In this document: piece after piece, positions 1 through 12,800 of the stretch
How the letters are laid out: each line of letters begins with the position of its first letter
Numbering within the stretch: the first letter of the stretch is position 1
Assembly: GCA_963585895.1 (NCBI GenBank)
Contig: OY757939.1
Location: 31,720,530-31,784,529 of the forward strand
Length of the DNA: 64,000 nucleotides
Direction of reading: 5' to 3'
Origin: Sepioteuthis lessoniana
Lineage: Eukaryota; Mollusca; Cephalopoda; Myopsida; Loliginidae
Position numbers and translations under genes: made by a program
The notes under the pieces: model-generated
Told to the model about the DNA's origin: nothing
Databases searched by the model: none
What the model saw: only the letters and a program-made list of their open reading frames with translations

Positions 1-2698
1 TATAACTCTCTTTGAGGTGTTCAGTTTGTTATTTTGGTAGAACTTACATTTCTAATTATAAAAAGTTTTCATTTTAGATAGGTTTTCAGCATATTTTTTG
101 TTATTGACTTCTACAAGTAGATTGTTGTTTTAATTCTTTTCACAGTTTGTAGGTTTATTCTATTAGAGATCATTCTTTCAATAAAGAAAGATGATAGTTG
201 GGCTAAAAAAGATTCCTCCGGCGAGTCAATTACAATAAATCTTAGGAATTCTGATATTTTATTGTTTAGATTAGATTCAGAGTGATCTTCTTTTTTGAGT
301 TTTTAAAATATTATTTGCTATATGTGTTGTTTGTTTTTTCACTGGTTCTATGCTCCACTACTCAACATGGAGTCCAACTTTTATTGGGAATTTACCAAGG
401 AAGATACCCATTTGACTTGGTTAAGACAGGAATACATTGGCCAGTATAATCATGTTTAGAAAGGGATTTCAAGCTCTTGCTTACTTATTTCAAACTTTCA
501 GTAACCAGAACCTAGTGCCTTAAAGTTAAATAGTGATTTTGTTTTGTTTCTCTCAATGTGATTGACCTTTACCTATCACCTTCTAGCAACTTTAAGGATT
601 GGGTGGGTGTTTGCCACAAGACCAATTCAAAGAATATAGTTATGATTCAATCATGTAGGTGCTAGGGTTTGACATGATCAGCCAACTCCAACTACCCATC
701 TAGCCTTGTAAAGGCCAAAGTGGAGTGTTTCAGGTCATGTGACTAGTTTGGATGTTGGTCACAGATTGCTTAGCTACTAGGAGCCCATCCTCAAGCATTA
801 TGGGTTGTTACCAGGTGGTCTTGTTGAGGGGTTGATCTGCAGCGGTACCGTTGGCATATTCTACAGCTTTAGCAAACAGAAGATAGAGTAGGCCAATGAA
901 GCACCAATGTTTTTGAATAATTTGTGAGTGACTTTAGCTGCATTATATTGCTGAAAAATTTGACCCAATTCACGGTCCAAACAGTTCTACCAATAAGAAC
1001 AGATTGGCTTTCAAAATAAAGTAATTTAATTGACTGAGAAACATTTTCAAACCATGATACTTCCACCTTCATGCTTTTCTCTAGGCGTGTTTTTTTTAAT
1101 CAGAAGTATAGCCATCTTTATACATAATGAGCTGGGTTGCTGCAAAAAAGTTCAATTTTTTTTAGCTGCTCAAAGAATACTGTTCCAATGAATTAAGTTT
1201 TCCTAAATGCCCATAAACAAACATCATCTGAGAACTTAGCTTTTATCTTTTTTTGATAAAGAGTTTTCTGTGGCTATAGTATTTTAAACCATTCCTGTAC
1301 AGCACATTTTAGTAGTTCTTTGAATAATCCATGTTCCTGCTAATAATCTTAGATTTCTTTTCAACTAACCATTGGATTTGATTTTACCTTATTTTAGTGT
1401 GTTGGGGGGTAGTTGTTTGCAAAGAAATTTTCTGTGGAACACCAATTCAAAAAAAGTTTTTAATGGTGTCCCAACATCTGTCACTTTAATCCACTGATAC
1501 TGAAAGGAATACCTAATATCTTGGCAAGGGCTCTGTAGCTCAAATTTTGATTGTGTTATTTCATTATGACGTTTGGTTGAGAGTTCCTTTACTTTAATCA
1601 TGTTGCAAGAAGTGAATGATGACAATTATCTTTTAATAAACTTTTAATAGAGTCTGAATACTTTTTCTACCATTATTTTGATTTATATTTTATTCTGCAT
1701 TATATATTTGTAGTTGTTAATTTTGTATAAGAATAAATCATCACAAAAAGATTATTCAGTTGCAAATTGGACTGGAAATTGCACTTTTATCTAATTTAGA
1801 GGATTTTAAATATATTGCTCTAAGAAATATCTCAAAATGATGGGCTGTTTTTTGCTGGTTTTAGGTTACGTACATATAGATTTTTAATAATATAAGAATA
1901 CTGTTGACTTTAAATTTACACAGGCGATGTATTTTAATACAAAATAGGCAACTAAGCATCATTATCATCAAGGGCTGCTGTCAACAATGAAATGTTAATT
2001 AGAACCCTTCACTTCTTCCGAAATAGAAGCATCAATATCATCGTGGAACACTATTCTAATAGGCACTCACAAGGTACAAGAAATGTCAAGTATTAAACTA
2101 ATATTCTCTAAATGTCCAAATTCTTCTTTCCCCCTCTGTATAAATATATAATTAATATGACATATTCCTACTTTCATCTTCATACTTCTCTATAATATAG
2201 TAATTGATTTCACTTGAACTTTCCATTTATCTTTGCATAATTCCACATGTTAATTAGATGATAACAATATAAGATATATTTCTCACACTGTTCACTAATT
2301 CTTTTGAGAATCTATAAAAATGAGAGCATATTTATGATTTCAAAACAATGGATGAAACTTGATTGCATGTCATTCTTTTCATTTTTTTTGAACATGCAAT
2401 TTAAATTTAAGCTGCTTTAAATTTTAGTTTTGCATAATTAACATTGTTCAGGACAGTCTTTAAGGAGCTTTTTATTCAAGCCAGAAGTTTCAAATTTTTC
2501 ATATGACTAACATTGGCAAGCCTCTAAAATTAGTAGACCAGTTTGCATACCTTGCCAGTAACATCTCATCTATTGAAAGTAATGTTAACATATGCCTATT
2601 GAAAGCATGAGATACTTTTGATAGGTTTTTGATCATATGAAGATCTGATCTATATAATAAAATAAAACAAGAATTCTTCCAAGCAGTAGCTGTGTCCA
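1..2698. other. AT-rich flanking DNA, no gene found
   Basis: I see no supportable gene here. The few open frames are short, AT-driven and lack recognisable domains. The stretch at about 590-860 is less AT-rich than its surroundings and may be an old interspersed repeat, but I could not match it to a family or find its ends. The rest is simple AT-rich sequence with short A or T runs. Confidence 0.6.
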
Positions 2699-2711
2699 TA
2701 CTAAAATATAG

Positions 2712-2900
2712 ATGCACCATATGGACATTAACAAAACACAAAGCGAAAAAGCTAGATGGGAACAACACAAGAATGTAATATGCTGTCTTGAACAAATCCT
2801 AGAAGCAACACTCCACAAAACAGCAAATGTACAGCTACCTACCTCCCATCTCACTAACCATCCAAGTAAGAAAACAAGACATGTGGGTACTATTTGTTAA
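2712..2900 (+). mobile_element. possible degenerate LINE fragment
   Basis: A 62-codon open frame contains the phrase CLEQILEATLHKTANVQ followed by LTNHPSKKTRH. From memory this resembles conceptual translations from the 3' part of reverse-transcriptase LINEs scattered through invertebrate genomes. There are no catalytic motifs, no defined ends and no poly(A) tail, so it could be chance. It lies just upstream of a SINE-like copy, which fits a repeat-rich zone. If real, it is a short dead fragment. Confidence 0.25.
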
Positions 2901-2949
2901 ATTTTTGAGATAAAGCTTGATAATTTTTATCCTTTAGAGTATTCAGACT

Positions 2950-3246
2950 ATTGTCTTCATCTTTATTGTTAAATTCCTAATGTTTTGGTCAATGGATTCT
3001 TTGGCCTTCTTCAGGTGTCAAAATCGGGAGCCTACTCTGAACTTCAAACCAAATCCTTTATCTAATCTACAAGGGGTAGATTGTTCTAATTCTGTTAATC
3101 ATAACCAGGTACAAGTGTTAAGTTTTAATTTATTTTTATCTGTAGTCAGGATTGAAATGGAAACCTCGAGATGATTTCACTTTGAAATTCATTAACCAAA
3201 CATCTGTATCCGTTATGCTATGGGTCCTGCTGGATAATTCTGAGTG
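2950..3246 (-). mobile_element. SINE-like repeat, copy 1
   Basis: This stretch matches the reverse complement of about 3488-3815 over most of its length. For example, GAACTTCAAACCAAATCC at about 3038 matches the opposite strand at about 3700. Read on the minus strand, the head near 3240 has an A-box-like AGCATAACGGATA and later a B-box-like TTTCAATCC, as expected of a tRNA-derived head. This copy is more worn at its far end, with gaps relative to copy 2. No target-site duplication was identified. Confidence 0.6.
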
Positions 3247-3487
3247 AATTCTTATGGGATGAAATTAAAATGATATGATAGGAAGGAACATTGGAGAATA
3301 AAATGTCCTTAAGAAGTAGTACACATGTTGGGCTCCAGTGACCTTTTGAGTAGACTAAGTATAAAGATGAAGATGATATGGGAATTGATAATCAAAAAGG
3401 CTAGAGAGATAAAAAAAAAAAAAGGAAAAAATTGCAATATGAGCTAAGGTAAAATCATAAATAATAGTTATAAGTAGTATTTCATGG
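3247..3487. other. spacer between two inverted SINE-like copies
   Basis: About 240 bases of AT-rich sequence, including an A run near 3411-3424, separate the heads of the two copies. I see no gene or motif in it. Confidence 0.5.
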
Positions 3488-3815
3488 GCTGATAAAGGCT
3501 GAATTGTCCAGCTGGACACACAGCATAATGGATATAGGTATTTGGTTAAAAGTGCTTCTAAGTGAAATCATCTGATGGTTGTAGATTCAATCCTAACTGC
3601 AGGTCAAAATAACAAGGAATACTTACAAAAGCTTAACACTCTTACCCAGTTATGATTAATGGAATTAGAACAATCTGTCCCCTGTGGATTAAATAAAGGG
3701 TTTGGTTTGAAGTTCTGTGTAAGCTTCCAAGTTCAACAAGAAATGCCTGAAGAAGGCTGAAGGATGCATAGGCCCAAACATTGGGTCAAATAGATCTTTA
3801 TTTACCTGTTTAAAA
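3488..3815 (+). mobile_element. SINE-like repeat, copy 2
   Basis: The plus-strand head has an A-box-like AGCATAATGGATATAGG near 3523 and a B-box-like GATTCAATCC near 3584. That spacing fits a tRNA with a long variable arm (Ser/Leu type). The 3' part carries CCTGAAGAAGGCTG and GGCCCAAACATTGGGTC. These resemble the widespread 'gaagaagg...cccgaaacgtt' tail shared by many invertebrate LINEs and their SINE partners. Together with copy 1 it forms a head-to-head inverted pair. The exact 3' end is uncertain. Confidence 0.6.
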
Positions 3816-5512
3816 TGTGAGTGAAGATACATTTTTGTACTGTATATAATTCGAGACCATAATTGTTCAACTATTTTAGAATGAAATAACCCAACAAAGG
3901 TTGATATGCTGTAAAAACCAACCAACCAACCTCTAGGGCAAGGTTTCTGAAGCCACTGTTATATTGTTTTAGAAATTTTTTTTTTTTCTCAAGAAAAATT
4001 AAGTTTTAAGGTGAAAGTAATTGAAGTAGTTTTTAAGTAGGGGTTTGATTTATAATATACATATGTCAAACTGTACTCTGATTTTGTGTTCATATTTATG
4101 ACACCAAATGTTCAATTTACAATACAAATCTCAAGCTAAACTAGGACTCTGACTTTGTATACATTTTTATCTAAGAAAAATATGGGAGCCTTAAAAAAAG
4201 GAAAAATAAAAAGAAGAAAAAAGTTGCAATTTCTTTTCTTGTTGAAAACAACTGAAATGTTATGCTATATACTGCTAATTATTAGAGGTTTTGTTAGTTC
4301 CTACCAGATCAAAACTTTTCTAAACAGTGAGAATTGATGTTTATTTTACTTTATAATATTGAGTTAACCTGGGATTAGTGTTAAGGTTTTTAAAACAACA
4401 CAAATTCCTAGTCACAGAAAAAAATACATTTTTTTTTCTTCTATTTAGGCTTTTGTACATTAAAATTATAGACTAATGAAAAAGACCTGCTACTTGCATA
4501 AAAAGTGAATATAAAGTCAAGGTCTAGCTTTGCATTAAAGCATATTTTCAAAAGTGAAAAATCTAAGTTTATAGTGAATGGACTATCTAGAAAGTGATGT
4601 AAGCCAGAAGAATACCTATTTTACAATATAGAATTATACAATACAATACCTACCAGCTCAAAATCCATCTTAAATCATGAATAATAAGGAAGTGATGACT
4701 TCATAGAGGCATTTTTCTATATATGTGAATATTTAATAATGAAGTCTGCATAAACAAAATTCACAATAAGTCAAATGGTTTAAATAATATCAGAAAGTGA
4801 AAATTATAAAAAGATTGTAGATTGTAAATATTTCAGTTTTTAATGTTATATCTTCATTATTGTTATCATTATCATTTAGATTATATAGTAAGAAGCGGAC
4901 CTTCTTATTTTGCTATCAAAACAGCTTGGTTGATTTGAAGACAAACTAATAACATATTCAAACTATGTGATTAACCACCCCCTCTCCTGCTGACTATGTA
5001 AACAGAATGAAGTGTTTTAATGTTTACATGTGACTTTGCATTCCACAATAGTAAAGTTGACAGGTGGGCTTTTCTTTTCTATCAGCTGTAATTAGTTTAT
5101 ATTTGTCTCATACAATCTAAGAAGAGGAAGCTCATAACTAAGTGGGTTTTCTGTAGCTCATCTTGATTAAGAGTTTCCAGAAGGAAAATGCATTAAATGA
5201 GATAATTAGATTTCAAGATGATTTAAAACTCTTGAGATTGTGCAACTCAAAAATTTTGGATATCTAGTTTCTTGCCACAAGATAACATAACCAACTACAG
5301 AGTGGAACAAAAGTAGTAAGACAATCACTAACAACATTATTGATTGCCCTACCCTGTATATGTGGTATAGAATTTGAATTGTTCTTTTTATTCAGGTGTT
5401 TTTGTTTATCTATTTTTGCTTCTGCTTAAGATGTTCTCATGCAAATGATTATGTTTCACTGTTTACAGAAAGTAAAATAATTTTTCAAGCATAAATATTT
5501 CCATTTCTAGAC
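3816..5512. other. AT-rich flanking DNA, no gene found
   Basis: No coding region, RNA gene or clear repeat was recognised. There is a short CCAA run near 3919-3931 and several A-rich stretches (for example 4192-4222). Open frames here are short and low-complexity. Confidence 0.55.
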
Positions 5513-5706
5513 AAGAGTCGTTCAAAAAGTTCTAAGCTTCACCCAGAAAGAAGAGACATACCTGAACATTTTTATTATGGCAACACATTACCACTTCTAA
5601 TTCATATTGTGTCTTAATTTCTGTGCAGGTGAGGCCCATACAAAGGTGAGAGATGTACAACAAATCTAAAATCTGGGTAAGGATTAGAACATTTTGAACA
5701 ACTTTT
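5513..5706. mobile_element. MITE-like element with about 34-bp terminal inverted repeats
   Basis: The left end (from 5517, GTCGTTCAAAAAGTTCTAAG) and the reverse complement of the right end (5673-5702) match at 25 of 30 positions by hand alignment, and similarity extends about four bases outward. The element is about 194 bp with no coding capacity. The terminal sequence 'gtcgttcaaaaagttc' is reminiscent of mariner-type ends. I could not confirm a TA target duplication. It is therefore best called a non-autonomous terminal-inverted-repeat element of probable Tc1/mariner type. Confidence 0.6.
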
Positions 5707-6180
5707 GGAGTTTATCCAAAGAAATTTTATTATGAGAATTTTCTCAAATCTTTCTTCTAACTAATGGTACAAAGAATTAAAAAATAAAAATAATTTTTAT
5801 GCAAATAAATTCTGAGCAATATTCATTATTATAATGAATAGAATAAGTGTCCATAGATTCTATTACCTGCTTGATATTGTACATATCAAAATTCATATTT
5901 TAGTAAGTTATTAAACCTATCAACACATTCTAAACTTTACATTCTTCCATTTATATCTGCATATATTTGTCTAACTGGTGTAAAAAAATAAAAGATAGAT
6001 TAATTTGTATTATATTTTGCTTAGTAAATCATGTTAAAAACATTTTGTTGAATGCTTTAATTAAATGTCTAATTATTTTTTCATACTAGAAGTAAAGTGA
6101 AAGAAAACTGAATAAAAAGAAATATATTTTGGTTCAAAACCTAAGCTTGTGTGTCTTGAAGTTAAGTTGTTCTGTTTCAG
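5707..6180. other. upstream sequence ending in a splice acceptor
   Basis: This is AT-rich sequence before the first recognised exon. The last bases, TTGTTCTGTTTCAG (6167-6180), make a strong 3' splice acceptor with a polypyrimidine tract, so a further 5' UTR exon probably lies upstream. I could not place that exon or a promoter. The alternative is that transcription starts nearby and the acceptor is fortuitous. Confidence 0.55.
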
Positions 6181-6232
6181 GGCCTTAACTTTAAAAGGGG
6201 TGTCCTATTAGGCAGCTAACAGAGGATGGCAG
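6181..6232 (+). other. exon with 5' UTR and first 7 coding bases
   Basis: The exon is bounded by an acceptor ending at 6180 and a donor AG|GTAAGC at 6232/6233. It contains an in-frame TAA at 6217-6219, then ATGGCAG at 6226-6232. It therefore encodes Met-Ala and the first base of codon 3 (phase 1). Joining to 10246 makes codon 3 GGT and gives MAGLKSNLMLILVFYTVT, a good signal peptide. The in-frame stop upstream fixes this ATG as the first possible start in the exon. Confidence 0.75.
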
Positions 6233-6740
6233 GTAAGCATGTTTTCTTTTATATGAATATGATTATTTAATATTATTTGTAAAATGTACTCATACTGTAA
6301 TGTAATCAACAACTGAAAATTTTAAAGCCAAAGTTAGCTGAAGATAGATGAATTAGTTTTTCAATTTTGTAAAAAGTAATAAACTGTTTATATTTAACTA
6401 AATGAACAAATACAGTCCAGGTTAAAATGCAATAAGAGTAACCTGAAGCTAAACATTTTTAGACCTTTTCCAATGCAAGTATCATAGCATATTTCAGTAG
6501 AATATATTTTCCTTAATAATTGGTTGGAAAATATGCATATTTTTCTTCTTTTTTTAAGTACCATTGTATATTAACATAATGATACTAGTACATTAATGGT
6601 ACAATATTAATACAATAAGTTGCTGACATAGTAAATATTCAATAAAGCAAAAATAAAAAAAAAACATAATAAAAATCTAACATACTTGAACAGCTGAAAA
6701 TTCAAATAATTTTACCAGAAAGTAAAATACATTTGAACTA

Positions 6741-6809
<69 letters not shown>

Positions 6810-9800
6810 CTAGATAATAAGATTATAGGGTTCTTGAAAAATGAAAAAAAAAATTTTAAATAAGTTTTCATATAATAGACTGAGGAAATACATGAAAAAA
6901 AAACATGATACAATGCCTTCATTTTAATTCACAATGTATGAAAAATATATTACAGATCCTTTCAGCTATTAATAATAGGACAGGTTTATACATTTAGGAT
7001 TTTTTGAGTATATAACTACTTTTTGAATTATTTCATTATTTATTAAATTGTATTATTATATCAAGTTTATTTCAAATCATAGATTTAAAAGATTTTAATA
7101 ATAATAATAACCTATAATTTTCTGTTTTCCAGTTTGATTTACAAAACAAAATCTAGTGTACATATTCTTGTACATAAACGTATATACATTTACATATTCA
7201 CACTCAAGCTTATGCTACCACAATCATATATGTAGCTATTTATTAAACTTAACCTAGTTAGTCACATTTACAGAACAATGGACCATCTAAAAATGATCAA
7301 CCTCACAAACTTCAAATCACTGAACCCAATACAAGTACAAACAAAGGCCATAGATGTATATCGCTATATACACATAATGCATGCATCAATATTGTCATAA
7401 AGTATTAACAACTGTCATCATTTGTCTCAATACTGTAGGATGATTATAAATAGTTTTGTTAGCCTTAAAAGTACACATATAACAAATAAAAACTATATTA
7501 TGTTATGCTGCCATGTGCCCTGCAGGCTTGCAGGGTGCCGTTAATTCCCGCCAAGTCCACCATTTAAAGCGGGGCCCACACATGGGCTGTGGTTTGCCAA
7601 ACACTATTTAATGTTACAGATATCACCAACTCCCAAGCTGAAACACATTTTAAAGCCACTAGATGAGTTCTAGGTGAATTATTAAAATTCAACACAGCTA
7701 ACTGGCTAGCTTTTCCCCTCAAATACAAGGTCTTCGATAAATACAATACTTCCACAACAACAAAAAAAAGGACTCTGAACTGCCGTGTTTGGGTTAACGA
7801 GATTAATAACAATATTCTTTTATTGAATAAAAGAAAGAAACAAAGAAAAAAAAATTCAGGTAAAAGTCAAGAGCAAGAAAGTCTTTCTTCTAAATGGCGG
7901 AAGGGGAGAATATAGTTCGTCAGCGGTAGACATGTTCCGCTTTCCTTTGGACTTAGGGATTTAATGATAGAGCTCATGCTCCAAATCTCAAGTTTATCAT
8001 TAGAGGGATATTCCCTCCTCCTTTCTCCTCTATCTTATCAGAGTTATTCTTTCCTCCCGTAATTTGTCTTTTATTCACGTCAGTATGAATACAGCAAGAT
8101 AAATTTGAATATACTTTAATTGTATGTTCACTTACTTGGGATTTTGTAGAATCTTTTCTTTCCACCTTTTTATATTTTCATTACTGGGCTGCTATAACAC
8201 ATTGATAGAGAGATGTACATCTTATTTCAGATAAGATCAAGATTAATCATTGTCTCTTTCCTCGTGGACAAGTCTTTTCTTTGGGTATTTGTTTAACAAG
8301 GCTCACCATACCTCGGAGTTGAATTCATTCAAAGGAGAAGTCTTTTCTTTTCTCTCAGTGTTCTTTGCACGGCATGACTTTGGAATTTGGGTTTCCTCCA
8401 TATCCCTAATTAAGTGACTTCACTCTCCGACAAAGAAACGGAAACTCTTATGTGTCTTCACCCTTCGACGAACAAACAGTAACTGCTTAGTTTCTGTAGT
8501 TTAAAAAATTACTACGTGTTGGCTTTTTGGTGGTTTATCCCTCAGTACCAATCATAGTAGTAGATCTGCTTCTCTCTGCTGATGCATACATGGCTTATAG
8601 AGAGTGGAGTTTTCTCATGCCCATATCAGCTTGTACTAATAGAGAGGGTTGAAGAGAGACGGCCTCTCTTTCCATCGCTAACTCTTGCTTACTACTATAG
8701 TCAGCTGGGCCAGTGAGTCGCACCTCCTTCCCCCATAACCCAGCAAATGTATGAGGGTGTCGGATTTCCTCATCACAATTATAATTCAATGCATAATTAA
8801 ACCAATATTCAAATGTCACAAAATATCTAAAATAAATTTTTTTTAACATTTAGTATCTATAAAAGAAAAATCATGTTTCATTTGTGTAAACAAAAACTAT
8901 TAAATCTATAACTGGGATTAACCATATCTGACCCCAGAGTCATCATCTGATGAAGACTGTTGGTTGCACAGCTGTTGTTTTGTTTGAAGCAGCATGTATA
9001 TATTATGTTATAGTAATAATATTATTACCATTATTTTATTTTCATGCAAGTTGGCCTTCTGTAACTCTCTGTTTAAGAACTTGATGGCTCACAAATATAA
9101 CTTGTGCACAATATAAAAAAAAATTAATAATTGACTAAAAGCTATAAATTTCATTATGGTTTATTTTATTAAGTTTATATCATATGGAAATTTCCCTTTT
9201 TCTTTAAACTACCAAATTATCAGTTATTTCATAATAAGTAAGTAAGTAAAGTTGGTGATTGTAGTCGAAGGTGACCCGAAGGCTCCTTTTTGATAGCTAC
9301 TACACCAAGGTGTAGGGGAGGGCGCAACTCCTTTCCCTGGATTGACCCACTTTACCCTTGATCCGTACCTTATAATGCTGAGTGTTAAGCAAGGAGGCAT
9401 CAAGTACCATTTTTTGAGACTTTGGAATGACTCGACCTGGAGATTGAAACTAGGTCTCCCGGGCCATTGGCGGACACTCTAACCATTATGCGAATGTTTA
9501 CCGAACATATTTCATAATAACCAGTTGAAATTTTTTAAAACTCTTAGTAATATAATTTTATAGATATTTAAAGCTATGTCTTTTTACTGACAATAGTGAC
9601 TTTGATATGTGAAGAAAATAAAAACCAAATTTGAATGATGGTGATATTTTATTTGTATAATATTCTGGGATAATTTTTAACTTTTCTTTTTAAATCTTAA
9701 AATTAAATTTTGTTTAACAACTGAAGATTATAAAGTTCTACATAAAACTACTATAGCCATTGACAATATTTGAAATTCAATAGTGATATAGATAAAATAA

Positions 9801-12800
9801 ATGTTCATCAATGGTTCAGATAGATAAAATTCCAATACAGTTTAGACATTTGTTGAACAATATCAGCTTTGGCACAAGGCCTATTCAGGAAGTAAACATT
9901 GTCAATAGCATTGTAAGATAGCAAACCACTGCAACACAGAAAGGTCTTCTCAAAGTAGTTTAGGTATTTTAAGGCTTTGATATCTTCAATCTAAAAAAAA
10001 AAAATTTAAGTTTTTAATGAAATAAAAATAGAGTACAGTTTCTTGAAATAGGATACCTCCGAATTAATGCAAATCTTATCAGAAGTATATATAAATGTTT
10101 CATATAATGATAATAAATCCTTTTTTTAATCTTTACAGTCTCTAATAAAAATCAATTTTAAAAATTTAACCTAAGCCATAAGAATTTAAAAGCATAGGAA
10201 AATCCTTGAATAACCAAGTAAAATTCATTTTTATTTATCTTTCAGGTCTGAAATCTAACTTGATGCTTATCCTTGTATTTTACACGGTAACCTCCAAGCC
10301 ATTGACAGTACAAGCCAAAAAAAACCAATATGATATTGGCATATCAAATGAGCCAATTCCACAAAGACCCCCCTCTCCAATCAGTCAAAAGTATTATATA
10401 AGCCCTGCAGCATCAAATGATAAAACACAAAGATCTAATCAAAATAGTGCAGAACAAAGATCTAGCAATCATTCATTAAATCAATCCCAATCTGGTGATG
10501 AGGAGTCTACATTAAATCTTACAGAATTAGATGATGATATTGATTCAGAATTTCAAGTGTCAATAAAAGAAAATAGTAATATTTTGCTCACAAATAATAC
10601 AGATAATATAAATACAAAAAAAGCTTTTTCAATGCATTCTGAAAAAAATATACCCATGTATAGTAACCCTCTTAAAATCTATCACATAACTTTTGCAAAA
10701 AGTAGAACATTAATAAATGATAGTGTAGAATTCAAAAAAAGAAATGTGAATGAAGTTAAACAGCTACCTCTGGGTAAATTATATACACAGCCTAGCTCAA
10801 CTACAAAACATATGGCTATCAAAAATACAGTAATTTCAAACAGGTATTTAAAAAAAAACAATAACTTAACATATACAACTATAGATGACATTTTTGAATC
10901 AGCAGTTACTTATTCTGATAATATCATAAAGAGTAAAAAGCTTAGAAAAAAAAAAATTAATTGGGATATACCTTTTAAAAAAAAATTAAATATTTTTATA
11001 AAAACATCAGCAAATTATGATAATCTAGACAATAACCAATTAGTTAATACAAGTTTTATTAATTTTGTTGATCATAAACTACCTAAAAAATTGCTAAATA
11101 ATTTATCCTCAACAATATACAGTAACTCTAATAAAAGTATGCATAACAAAAAAACATTTTATTTTTATGCAAACAAAGATAAAAATAACAGTAAAAATAT
11201 GAAACATACTCTTCCCGTCATTGTAGGCATTAGCTCAAGTGGAAATAAAAACTATGAGAATGTCAACAAAACATTAGTTACATCATCTGCATACTCACAA
11301 AACAAAAGTTTGAATATAATATCCACAGAAATTTATTCACTGCTAAGAACAACTAATAATAGAAAGGCTCTCTCCTTACCTCAAAGCGCAACTGTGATAT
11401 CTTCAATAAAGAAGGACCAAATGAATGTAAATACAAAGCAAATATATAAAATGACTTCAAAGAAATCTGCTGAACCAAATCATAATAAAAAGTATTTCAT
11501 ATTAATGAAAGGAGAGAATTTCACTAAAAATCTGATGCAAATTGCATATGCTATTCAAGAGAGTAAAATAAGAGTAAAGAATATAACTCAATCTAATTTT
11601 GATAAAGAAATGATTACACTAATACCAAATGCAGCAAACAACAGCAATACAAAAATTAAGATAGATAAAACCCATTCAATACTTCCTTTATCTAAAAGAA
11701 TTTTAAAGAAATGTATCACAAGTGGGAATATTCATCAGCAGGAACAAATAATTCAAATTAACCATACCACAACTTCCAGTATACTTCCTGTTTCTGTGCC
11801 TTCATTTGAATCATTTCATTCTAATATTGAAAATAACTCTTTTGTGCCTTTCTCAAAGCCTAAAAGTCATAAAATGGACTTTACAGCATCGAAACAAAGA
11901 TACAGTCCTTTAACAACATCTGATGTGCCTATAAATATGAATCATGACGCGTTTAAATCATTTTTCAATACAACTTCCTTTGGGATGAAAAATACAAATT
12001 CAAATTATAAACATAAATCACTTCAAAACAGATCAAAAAGAAATGTCATTCCTAAATTTCAGAAAAAAATTAAACCCATACATAATCATACCAGTATTTT
12101 CTTATCATCCAATCAACAAAAAATACCCAAAGATCAGATTTTGCTGTTAACTAATAAAGAAAATATTTATATAAATTCTTCAGGATCAATTTTAACAGTT
12201 TTTAAATCTGTAAAGATTATGGAAAGAGACAGCATGGATTATGAAACATATGATGATTGTTTATCACAAGAATCAGCTGATATAAAAGAATATACACCTT
12301 TGATCTTAAACAATTCTTATTTAAATAATGAAAATACTTTATCTGAACATAAAAATCAGTGGTTAAATGGAGATATATCATTGAGTGGCAAAGCAAGAAA
12401 CATTTTGAAGCATCCTTTTAATTCAAAAAAAGTGCCATATCCTATTTTTCACACAAATCAATTAAGTAAAATTGAAGTGTCACTGCATAATGAGCCAGCT
12501 GCAGGACCTCGTCAAGAAAATGGATCTATTTCGATTTCTCTTGTATGCATCCATGAATCTAGTTTTATATCTTCAGAGGAAAACATAAATGTAACTTTGA
12601 ACTGTTCATCATCTGATAACATTGCTCCTAAGTCTACAGATATAATTGTATCCCTTTACTGTAATCCAGGAACAGAAACTAAAACAGATGGCGGAAAAAT
12701 TCACGTCTCTTTATATTGTGTTCCTGGAGAAGGGACAAAAGCAGAAGGTTCAACATTTCCTGTAAGTCTTCATTGTAAAAGTGACTCTGGACACTCCCCA

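Larger units (their letters stand above)
6233..10245 (+). other. intron 1 of the giant gene (4,013 bp, phase 1)
   Basis: The donor is GTAAGC at 6233 and the acceptor is TTTATTTATCTTTCAG ending at 10245. Splicing joins ATGGCAG to GTCTGAAA and completes a signal peptide in frame. The frame upstream of the internal ATG at 10263 (codon 9) is open back to the acceptor, which supports splicing rather than initiation there. The intron holds a (TA)n run, a less AT-rich zone and a SINE. Confidence 0.75.

Noticed and set aside
6677-6922. Minus-strand frame with poly-Tyr/Ile
   Set aside because: Translation of the (TA)n microsatellite.
8595-8849. Minus-strand 84-codon frame in the intron
   Set aside because: No recognisable domain, no splice context, and it lies in a zone that looks like an inserted repeat. 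Unsupported as a gene.
8930-9000. Possible further SINE/LINE tail (CTGATGAAGACTG near 8947)
   Set aside because: Only a short resemblance to the gaagaagg tail motif. No second landmark, ends or duplication.
10263-10265. ATG at codon 9 as the true start, with no upstream exon
   Set aside because: Initiation here would remove the charged n-region, and the frame is open back to a good acceptor. Splicing to ATGGCAG at 6226 gives a better signal peptide. It remains a fallback.
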